From Cornus controversa (taxonomy: Eukaryota; Streptophyta; Magnoliopsida; Cornales; Cornaceae): a DNA stretch of 64,000 nucleotides. Made by a program: the position numbers and the translations under genes. The notes under the pieces were generated by a model. The model made no database searches. It saw only the letters and a program-made list of their open reading frames with translations, and had not been told where the DNA came from. This document shows positions 10,940 through 21,500 of the stretch, piece after piece (the stretch's first letter is position 1; every line of letters starts with the position of its first letter). The stretch spans positions 48,219,836 through 48,283,835 of the forward strand of contig CM048849.1 in assembly GCA_026545225.1 (NCBI GenBank). The letters are read 5' to 3'.

Positions 10940-12690
10940 TATTAAATGTTTCAGTAAATTACACTGACCTCCTTGAGGAAAATCTTAATTACACAGACTT
11001 CCTTTATGATTTTCAAAATGACATTAACCTCTTCTAAAATTGAAACCTTGTTACATGGACCTCCTTTTTTAATAGTCAACACTAGTCAATGATGAAAAAC
11101 GCTGACGTCGTGTACTTAAAATTAATAAAATGTCGGTATTGCCCTTATTTGAAGTACAAGACAACTGAACTACAAAAATATTCAATATATTTGTATATTT
11201 TTGTGTATATGTATATATAAAATCTTAATCTCAGTATAAATGATGTTCTTAAATATTTTCTCAAAGAAATTCAAATGATATTATAAATTCAAATGATATT
11301 CTTTATCAACTGCGATTTTGCTAATTTTTTGAACGACTATGCTATTTAGGCAGAATTGTCATGACTTACACTTTTCATCCATTAGATGCATCTGGTAGGT
11401 CCCATCACATGCACTCACCACATACATCCTATGAATGAGAAATGTAGATCTGACCATTCTACCTAACCTACCTATTATTTTTCTTTTCTGAAACTACCAC
11501 CAATTGAAAGCCCTAAAATCAACCTAATCTCTTCTCCTTCTTCTTCCACATCAACTCTTGAAACCTCCAACATTAGGTCAATTTCTGGCCCAAAAAGGAC
11601 AAACTCCAGTTTGTCCTCTCTCGCCGTCCGTCGTGGGTTTTCAGTTAGCATGGATGACAATATTGACCAGGGTGGGGTGACCCACCATTCGCCTACCTAA
11701 TTTCTTAGAGCTCATTTTAAAGAAAAATCTGTAGAAATCATGAGCATAAAAAGCTTCAGGTAAGGGTTTTTTATTTTTTATTTATAGAGAAATTGGAGTG
11801 CATTGTTTCTCAGCTTTATATTTATAGATATATCTATATTCTCTAAGTTCTGGTTATTCCCAGGTTCAAATTTTGCATGCAACTCTGTTATTGGGTGTTC
11901 AACAGTACTACCACCCAAATCCAAATCACAAGATGCCTTTTACTTTCCCCCAATGAAACGTCCTTGCTTGAGTTTGCTTGTCCACTGTCCTCATGTCCAT
12001 ATTTATACTTTGTTCCTATATCATCAATTTTTGAGTTTACTGTTGAAAGGTTCTCTCATCTCCTTTTTCTGTTTTTCTATGGTTTCTTCCATTTCGGAAA
12101 CAAGCTCAAGGTTTGATTCTTGTTTTTTCTTTATCTGTAGAGCCAATTTGTAATTCAACTCTTTCTGAATCACCATCTCATCTTCCAGTTTCTTTTTAAT
12201 AATATTCACGTTTTTGGCTTTAATAATATCCCTATTACCTTTTTGTTTTTCCATTGATCTTCATTTACTTTCATCGTGTCAAAGTCGGTGAAGACTAAGA
12301 AGTTTTTCAAAGTTTATGTTGTGAGCTAAGGATTCGAATTTTGATATAGTTTCACTTGAAAAACTCAAATGAAGAATTTGTATAATTCACGCTTGAAGAC
12401 TGGCCTGTTTATTTGTTTGTTAAAATGAGATGGGCACTTTGGTCATTTCATTTCACAATATTAACTCTATTTGTTTTAATTTTATTTTATGTAACGGCAC
12501 TTGAGTAAAATCATACTAACCATTAGCTCCATTGATGGTCTGAGGAAGGTCCGTGTAATAAGATTTCATTTTTAGAATAAGTAAGTATCATTTTAAAAAT
12601 TATAGCCAATGTTTCATTTTTAGAATAAGTGTGTATCTTTTTAAAAATTATAGAGAACGTTCGTGTAATTAAGGCTTACCTCAAATCAAA
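10940..12690. mobile_element. Putative non-autonomous TIR element
   Basis: The left part (about 10955-11070) and the right part (about 12545-12680, read on the minus strand) share the layout TTAATTACAC...ACTTCCT followed by TATGATTTTCAAAATGA, and then a second ACACGGACCTCC-like block. This gives imperfect inverted ends of about 120 bp around a 1.75-kb body. The body holds two short minus-strand open frames (11475-11660 and 12024-12254). The second is Lys/Glu-rich and coiled-coil-like; I recognise neither. I did not find a convincing target duplication. Confidence 0.45.
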
Positions 12691-13259
12691 TCAGTATAAT
12701 TTATTCAAAATGTTTTTATCAACTTTATCTTTACATTCTAAAGTGTTAGAAATTTTGAAATTCAACAAACAATTTATCATCATACGCATGGGAAGTTGAT
12801 TTTACTATTACACGCATATTTGGATGTGCAAAGTACAAATACACACAAGGACGCGTTAATATACTTCAATGTGTGTGCATGTTTCTGCGTAGATAAATAT
12901 AAATAGAAATAGGTACAAAAAGGTAGTGAAAGGTATCACAACTGCCCTCCAACGTTAATTCAAACTTCTTAAAACTACCACTTTTTTTCAACTAATCTAA
13001 CCAAACAACCATAATCTTCGACTCTTTCATGTTTCTCTCACCACATCCGGTAAACATAATTAAGCAAACCACAAAAACAAACCATACCCATTAAGCAGAT
13101 GTATTACAGTGCTCATAAGCAAAAAACAAACCACACCCAATAACGAGAGTACATATTAAGTGTTACACACTCGTTTTCCCTCTTAACAAAAAAATCTACA
13201 CACTAAACAGATGGATTACGTATTTGTCAAACCACACACTAAAAAGATGGATTACTGTA

Positions 13260-13960
13260 TTAGTGTGTTACACATTTGTTGTCTCTCTCAGGGTGACTAT
13301 GATTTCTCCCATTTTCTTGTTTTCTTAGCTTAATTTGAAGCATCGACGTAGCTGCGAGCAACTCCACACACTGTCTCGGTTTCAACATGTTTAAAACTTC
13401 TTTCAGTGTCTTCAGCCTCACACAATCAGCCATTTTCATCACTTTCTCCAACCCAACCACCAAATCCCTTGGGAGTTCCACCGGGCCATCAACCTGACTC
13501 ACCACCGAGTTACTCTTCTTGACTCGCGTCACCATCCTAGCCAACCCGACCATGCGGTGGTCAGCCATTGCCACTTGCTGTCTCTCCATCTCTCCTTCCA
13601 CCTTCTCTTCCTCCAGTTGAATTTTCACCTTCAACTCCTCAATCTTCTTCACTTGTTGGTCGGACAACCCAGAGATAGTCGCTTCAGTAACCCGACTGTC
13701 AATTAGAACTAGTCCAAAAATTATGGATGGCTTCCAACCTGTGACCCAAAGATAAACCTTCTCTAAAGGAGTTAACCATACGGGAGAGAAGAAGGCCAAT
13801 ACGTTTTGTGGTGTGACTTGAATTTAGCCACCAAGTCTTCATGATCCGAGTCATTTGAAGTCTCTCTTAAGACTTTGAGGAGAAGATGTAAGTTGTTTTC
13901 GAGTTGGCCAATCCAATTCTCAAAGAACTCTGAGAAAGTTTCTTCAATTTTGGTATTCAT
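13260..13960 (-). pseudogene. DOG1-domain (DELAY OF GERMINATION 1-like) gene, frameshifted
   Basis: Read on the minus strand from ATG at 13960, the frame gives MNTKIEETFSEFFENWIGQL, the helix that opens the DOG1 domain, and runs to ...LVAKFKSHHKTYW, stopping at 13772. A second frame starting by 13799 gives LAFFSPVWLTPLEKVYLWVT, GWKPSIIF, LSDQQVKKIEELKVKIQLEE, EREMERQQVAMAD-like sequence, then MKMADCVRLKTLKEVLNMLK and LAATSMLQIKLRKQ, ending at 13260. These are the conserved landmarks of plant DOG1-like proteins, the seed-dormancy/TGA-factor-related family. Between HHKTY and LAFFSP the family normally has about ten more residues, so a small deletion that also shifts the frame seems to have occurred. 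Combined length would be about 230 aa, near family size. It may be a pseudogene, a recent null allele, or a sequence error. The nearest gene (QWRF) is 4.6 kb away on the other strand. Confidence 0.72.
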
Positions 13961-14015
13961 CTCTAAAGAAATAAAAAGAAAGTAACAAGCGTGCAAGTGA
14001 AATTTGGGTGGTAAG

Positions 14016-14029
14016 TATATATATATATA
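14016..14029 (-). promoter_or_regulatory. TATA-like tract upstream of the DOG1-like gene
   Basis: A TATATATATATATA tract lies 56-69 bp upstream of the minus-strand ATG at 13960, followed by a CT-rich stretch. Position and sequence fit a TATA box, though plain (TA)n tracts are frequent in this window. Confidence 0.35.
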
Positions 14030-16862
14030 GAGAGAGGATATGACTATAAAGGAGGAGGTGAGGTGTCACCAGATGGAGGGTAGATTATTCGCCACGCTAG
14101 CGGGTTGCAACAGTTTGTTTTGCATGGCTTACGCGCACTAACTAACCACCCTTTACATTTGACTGTGCTGGAGAGTCGTGCAAAAAGCTATATCTGGTAT
14201 GGCTTTTCTATGTGCTATACCTGGTATGCCTCTCTCTCTCTATGTTTTCAACGTGTCGTGTAACGATAGAGTCGGTTGATACACGTGTAAGATTTCCGTA
14301 ATTCATGCTTCACTTAGTCACCACTGTCTTCCTGACCACTGCCTTCCTCTCTCTCAAATTTTCATATTTACATGTAACATATGCTAAAAATAATTTTTAT
14401 CCTACCAATCAAAATAATTTTTTAATACACTATTTTTTCCCATACGCTGGGATGTTAAAATGCTTCTTATAACACTCACCTAGGCCTTCAATCAACATTT
14501 TTCATAAATATTTAGAAACTCTATAAAATTCTCTACAATTCTAAATTCTTCTCTACACCCTACAAATATTTACAATATCTCCCATATTTTAGAAACTTTC
14601 AACTCTCTATCCAATACTCCTCAATTTACACATAAATATGGAAGATATATAACAATATTTTTTTTCAATACATAATATAAATAATAATGGCTCTGCAATT
14701 TTATTATCTAATAATTGCATGGAAATGACTATATCCGGATAATTTCAATTTCAAAGAGAGTTGAAATTACCAAAGAGCCTCTAATCAAATGATATAAAAT
14801 CTCCACTCTTAAAAAGAAGGGGGGAGTTTGAGCCCCGGCGTGGACAAATTATATGTGATTACTTAGAGCATCGTTAGCCAAATTTGGTTCTCCAAATTTA
14901 AATTTTAGCTAGCCACCTCATTATTTTAGCTAGTCACATCATCTCAGGATTTCTAAATTTTTATTAAATAATCTTATACAATTAAATTAATCTAAAATTT
15001 TATGTATATACATATATATATTAAATTTTTTTATACTTTTTTAACTTGAAAAATTCATAATTTTTTCGTTTTAAGTCAAAAAATAGTTCAAGTGGTAGTC
15101 AAATTAAAGCTCTCCAAATTATCTTTCTAACAAAATTAGTTTCATCAAAAAATTCAATTTGTAACGAAAGTCATTGAAATTTAAGTAAATGTTACGTGTA
15201 TATATATATACTTGACACGAGTTTTTAGACAAAATAAAATAAAAAATTGCTATAGGATTAGCTATGTGCTTTGCAGAATTCGGCAAAGCACATAGCTAAC
15301 CGATGCGGGATCCCACCATTTGAACTCCATTTGGGCTATCCTATTATTTATCTACAGTAACATTTTGATGGCCCATCCCATTGCTGGTCGCCTTACTATA
15401 GCTTATCAAATGTGTCAAAATTTATGTCATGAGCACACTACTATACTATTTGTATGACTTTTAGTTTTTTTTTAAAAAAATATCAAAGAATATTCTATAT
15501 CAGTGGACTTATATAAAAAAGTATATGATTAAGTTTATATATTAAATTGGTAGCTAACTCTTTTTCTCTTTAATAAATGGTAAAAGAAACTTTTATTGTT
15601 CGAAGATATTTTGATTTTTTAAATTTTACAATCTGAAAGGCATAAATGATTTTTTCATAATTTTTAGCATCATTGTTTAATGTGTACAAGGGGTGTCATT
15701 GTAATAAAAGTCATTCTTAATTATTGTGTGTAATAAGTATAAATTTCAGAATGTGTGAGTGCAATTTTTTCTTTTATTTGGTGCACGGATTATTGTATTT
15801 GTATGCATCAAAATTGATCACAATGGTTATTTAAGCAAAGAGTTTTTCGTACTTATTTAACAATAGTTACAATACTAACTGGCATCCTGAAAATAAAAGA
15901 AGGTAACAATTTTCAAAAAAAAAAAAAACTTATACCTTTTAAGTTATATTTAGAGGACTTATTGTATGTGTGTTGAGCATCATCAATGGACATTCATGTA
16001 TTCCCGTGAATACATTTAACATGGAAATATGGTGTGGTGGTATTCGACATGCCTAGGATATTGTAAAATTTGAATATATTTTATTTTTTGATTTGACATA
16101 ATTGGTATACAATATACACAAGCGATTTTGTAATTATTTTTCTTTAAAGAATAAGATTAATGTAATTTAAAATATATTATGAATTAATTAAAAAATTAAT
16201 ATAATTTTTTTTCATAAACAACAAACATTTATTTCTAAACTTTAAATTAGTTATTTTATTCATGAGACAACTTCGTTTGTGTTTTTTTATTCAATGGATT
16301 CCAAGTCCGAATAGAGGAAGAGGGTTGCGTTAAAAACTTTGTGGATACAAATATGTGCATAAATCTTGCAAAAAATAAAAACATGAGATTAATGTAACCG
16401 ATCACAAGCACTTGGAAAAAAGTTTAATTGTTGTTGATTATATGAAAAAAATGAATAAAATTTATTATATATATAATAATAATAATAATATATTAAATTA
16501 TTGTTATTTTGGTGTATTACCGCTGTATCTTTTATCTTATTTTTATTAGGGTAGAATGTGAAAAACCCCACTACGATATACCATTTGTACACAATGACCT
16601 TTTACTTTTTAAAATGAGTTGTATCAATCCTTATTTTTGCAAAAACATATATATACTCTGACCACTTTTTGACATAAGATAAATGTATTATTCCAATTTT
16701 GCCTTTAACATGCCCAAAATGCCATGTTATATTTTTTAAATTGTTTTGGTCTTAGGTTGAACTAATCAAATAAGGTTTGCAACTCATTGATTAAAGGTGA
16801 TGCCAACCAAGTCAAACAGATTAGAGCTTTTAATTAAATCAAAAGAACCTGTGTGTATCATG

Positions 16863-16921
<59 letters not shown>

Positions 16922-18548
16922 TACTGTGAATCAATATATGATATATATATATATATATGTATAAACTGATACTCTCCCACATACAGTGTCCATGCTTCAT
17001 AATTTCAAAGATATAATTCCAAATAGAACACTATAAAAGGAAATGATTCATTTTGTCAATAATGAGAAATGCAATTCATTAATGGAGGGAGATAATGGGT
17101 GAATATACACACAAACAGAGAAGTTACATAGCACAACAATAAGCATAGCAAGAATGGCAATCCATTGCCATAAACTTCTCTCAAGAATGGCAAATTCATC
17201 ACTGGAAGCTAGTTGATGAGGTTGTGGTTTTGATTGTATTCATTGATGAATATAGTGTTGTGTTGCTTATTAAACATGATTTATTGTATTAATTGATGTA
17301 TTTGGATGGTCGATTTGAAGAAATATTGGTACTGAATATATGGAACCTTAGAATTTCAAAATTGGGAACAACCAAATTAGGCTATGGATTTTGATGATTT
17401 TTGTCTCAAAGGGTAGTTTGGATCATAAAGAGTTGATTGGTGTGTAATATGAAGAGATTTGATGGAGTTTAAGGTCAGGTTTAAGGATTGGAAGTTGCCT
17501 GTCGTGAACAAGGTATAAAAGATGTTGGTAGAGCGTGAAATAAATGTGAGAGAAGAAGATGAACAGGCCAGCATTGTGGCAAGAATGGCAAATCCATTGC
17601 TGGAAACTTCTCCCTAACGCCCAATCACTGTTGGGAAAAAAAAAAAAAAACATTCGCTAGAGAATTTAGTCAATTCTTTTCCTTTCCAACTGATTTCAGT
17701 TTTTATGAATCAACATACTAGTAGTAGAAAATATCATACACAAACACACATATATAAACAACATATACACACGTATATACATATTGAATCTCTTTTGGTT
17801 TAACCCATAAAAGATGGGCATGACCCATCTTTATTTTTTTCATGTCTCAATTGGTCATTTTATTTGAATTTATTTTTTTAATATTATTTTATTACACTGA
17901 TATAAGGTCAAATTAGTCTTTTTAACCCATTAGTCCATATTTGAACACTTTTACGACGTAGGGGTGTTTTTAACTCACATGTTATATGCACCTTTTTCTT
18001 ATTACTATCTTTATCTTATTTTATTTCAGATTTGCCCTCATAATCGTGTTCCGCTGGTCCGTGCTCCGCTGATCAGGTGTATTGGATTCTCATGGTTTGA
18101 GGGTCCATTCTTAAAAAACTAAACTTTTGAAATAGGGAACCGTTACATTTGTCACAACGGCTAGTTTTGTTCCTTGGTTCGTTTCTTTTCATCACCCCTC
18201 TTTCCCTCTCATCGGCGTTTGGATTTTTTTTCCTTCACTGCAGAGTCAGAAGGAACATAGCGGCAAGTTCAGGGTGACCCATCCAAACCCATCTGTACTA
18301 TTTCCATCCGGTTTGTGGAAGAGTGAAAATCGATCCCAATAACAGTGACCATTCAACACGTTCTGGTTTGGGATACAGTAATCGTTTCCATAGAGGAAGA
18401 TCACATCAATTAGGGTTTTTGGGTGAATTGCTTCTTCAATCTCATTCGTTTCCAATCATTGCTTCAACAATTACACTAACAGAGTCCATTTGAATTAGCC
18501 CAGGTGATCAATTTCTCATCTTAATTATTTTTTAGCAAAAAAAAAAAA
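14030..18548. other. Intergenic, AT-rich, repeat-derived
   Basis: No gene is supported in these 4.5 kb. Contents are a possible TIR element at 14868-15308 with a hairpin (listed separately), a (TA)n tract of about 45 bp at 16863-16908 continuing into (CA)n, a second (TA)n at 16941-16958, and a loose repeat of the phrase AAGAATGGCAA...CCATTGC...AAACTTCTC at about 17150-17185 and 17578-17612. The last 350 bp before 18549 are less AT-rich, with pyrimidine-rich segments, and probably hold the QWRF gene's promoter and 5' UTR; I see no clear TATA box. Confidence 0.5.
14868..15308. mobile_element. Possible short TIR element with 17-bp hairpin
   Basis: The left end GAGCATCGTTAGCCAAATTT and, on the minus strand, the right end GCATCGGTTAGCTATGTGC are similar. 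Inside the right end, 15258-15274 and 15283-15299 form a perfect 17-bp inverted repeat (TTAGCTATGTGCTTTGC) around an 8-base loop containing GAATTC. The GAGCATC start is common among plant MITEs. No target duplication was confirmed. Confidence 0.4.
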
Positions 18549-21500
18549 ATGAACGAAACAACAGTTGAACTTCCACCATCGACGCAAGTGCAGCCGCCGG
18601 CTGCCGCGGACACTGCTGCCCCGGCGGCTCCTCCACTGCCTCACCGCCGTCCGAGGGTGAGGGAGGTGAGCTCCAGATTCATGTCTCCGGTGGTTTCCTC
18701 TTCTCATTCTTCTTCCTCCGGCGATCTCCATCTTGTGCCGGCAAAATCGCCCCATTCCAAGCACACCCTCTCAACTCCAAACCTGGCAGAGTTTCCGGCG
18801 AGGCGGCACCAACAGCGGTCCAAATCCGTGCAGAGGTCTCGTCAAGAATCCGAACCCTTATCGCGTGCCGATGATAACATACCGGAGATGATCCGGAGCC
18901 TGGAGACCCCATTGGGATTGCACAGTAAAGGATTGGTCTCTGTACAGAGGAAGCCCTCTGCTTCTGTGAAGCTTTTCAAGGAGAATGGGGGAGGCAGAGC
19001 AGAGCAGCAACATTCAACGGATTTTTCGCAAGCAAAAGGCCTTGTCAGTGGCAAGTGTTCAATGAGAAGTGGGAATTCGATTCCCTCGAGGCCTGATACC
19101 CCAATAGTGACTGGTGGGGATAGGATCATTCCATCAAGATTCCGGCTTCAGCGTCCGGCCAATTCCGGTGGAGTCACAGCAGCTGCAAAGCTGTTGCAGT
19201 CAAGTGGGTTGTCATTGTCTGCTCAACCCTCCAATGGGGATTCATCCCAAGAAGCCAATTCCATTTCTGTGAACACTTTTTCAGTGGATGATGACAAAGT
19301 AGTTTCACAGAGCCATTCTACAATTCCAGCATCAAATGATTCAAATTCGTGCAATGGTTCTCCAGTTTCCGTCCAAAATTGCAAGGCACGGTCTCTTCCA
19401 GACGTGCGCTGTTCTATGCCGGAGGTGGATATGCTGCCCACTGTGTCCACCAGATTGCTTCCAGATAGAAGTTGCAGCAGTGGGAATGTCAATGGATGCG
19501 ACACTTCGAAATTCACTATTTCTCCTTTCTCTCGTTCTCTGAATTGTGAACAATCCTCCCTTTTGTATTCACTTAAAACCAGTGAGAAATCAACATCTAT
19601 GAACTACAAACCCTCTTCAAATTCTGTAAAGATGGGAAGCCTCTGTCTGCCGCCAGTCCCACCCTGTATGAGATTGGGAGCAGATGCAAAGAAGGGAAGG
19701 AAAGGTTTCAGTAATCAAGAAGAAGTCCATTATCTAAAGTTACTTCATAACCGTTATATGCAGTGGAGATATGCAAATGCAAAAGCAGAGGCCTCCCTGT
19801 ATGCTCAGAGAAGGGAAGCCGAGGTTAGTAATAATCATATTGAATGTTAGAATAGCATAAAAAAGCTTTACTTTATATGTTTATATCATTTTTAGTATGG
19901 CTGATTCATATTGGTTTGATAAGCTTAGTGGTTCTAAACTCAAATGTTGGATCCCTTTCGTTCACTTTTGGTATAGAATAGAAACAATTGGATTAGTTGC
20001 AGCTGTCATTTTAGATTTTTTGGACACACACGCAATAGGAGCTCTTTTATTTCTTTTCTTGCAAGTATCACTTTATCAACATATGGTATTTTTGTTTCAT
20101 TGGAAATATTTTATTGAACCCTCAACCTCTTATGTTTCTAATGTTATTAATTAAGCTCATTTTGTTATTCTTGTAGAGAAAACTTTATTCTCTATCAGTC
20201 AAGATGTCAGATTTACATAACACTGTGGAAGAGAAACGCATTGAACTTGGGATGCTGCAAAGAACAAAAACTCTGTTCACAATTCTTGAAGCTCATGTAA
20301 GGCTACTATCTTGATGAATCCTGTAGTGTTTCTTGGATTAAGGAAGTTGTATGGCGTGCATCTTGTTTGTGTTGAATTGACTAGTTTCCTTTGGGGAAAA
20401 TAATTCAATTTAGAGCTAGATAAAGTGGATTTAGTTGATATTATGCTGCATATGCAGATTTAACCATCTCATATAACCTTTATTCACTAGAAGGGAAAGA
20501 GTTTTCACTTTTGTAACCATGCTGTGAAGGAGAAATATATCTAGTTGAACTTTTGCATGATAAGTTTAAAGTAATTTATAGCTTGAAAATATGTAAAGTT
20601 GATGGATTCATAAAATGATCTAGATGAGTAATCTCCTCATGCTTCTTTTCCCTCTAAATGAAATTACTATACTCTTCCTCAGAGTATAGCATTATATTTG
20701 TGATAAAACAATATATGTAATGGATCTAATTATTGATTTTGATTTATATTAGTTGTACAATTGTTTTACTTTTGTCTATAAATTGATTGATTTGCTTGTT
20801 TGGTTAGTAAACCCATGATGCACAAATTGTCAAAATGGTGATTCCAAAATGTTATATGAATCATCATCTCAATTTTTATGTTTTCTTTAAATATCAACAT
20901 CCATGTTGTGTAAATTTTGTGACGTCTCACATCGCCTAGGGGAGAAACATCGCACATATAAGAGGGGATGCCTCCTATCTGTGTAGACACATTTTGAATT
21001 CCGTGAGCACGGAGAGTGCAAAGCGGACAATATCTACACAGTGTGGGACGGACGGGTCCTAACAGATTGTATTATGTTTTTTTTCGGTCCTGACTAATAA
21101 TTCATACCCACAGTACCCTTATAGGACTTGAACCTCAACCTGTCCCTTTGGAACCACTGGGCTAATCCGTTAGTGGTATCCCAATTATATGATCAATGAT
21201 TTTTGTGTTCATTTAGTATTATATACTTCAAATCTAATAATTGCAGCTTTCAAGTGACAATATACAAGCATCCTTGTTGTCCTACCATAGAGCTAATGTT
21301 TTAACAAAGATTATAGTTTTTCTTATTAAAATATTCCTATTCAGTGGTGAATGCAGTTTGATGTGTCAATGATTGTAGAAGTCAGAACTGAATACTGATG
21401 TAGTGAAGACTGGAGATGGTTTTAGCAGCTCTTAGAGATGCTACTACTATGTGGGAATTAAGAACATAAATCTCTGTTACAGTGAAGCTTTGGCTTTTTT

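Noticed and set aside
11475..12254. Two minus-strand open frames with charged or coiled-coil composition
   Set aside because: They lie inside a putative TIR element, do not join in frame, and I recognise no domain. I considered a GRF-type zinc finger protein, but the Cys/His pattern is not there.
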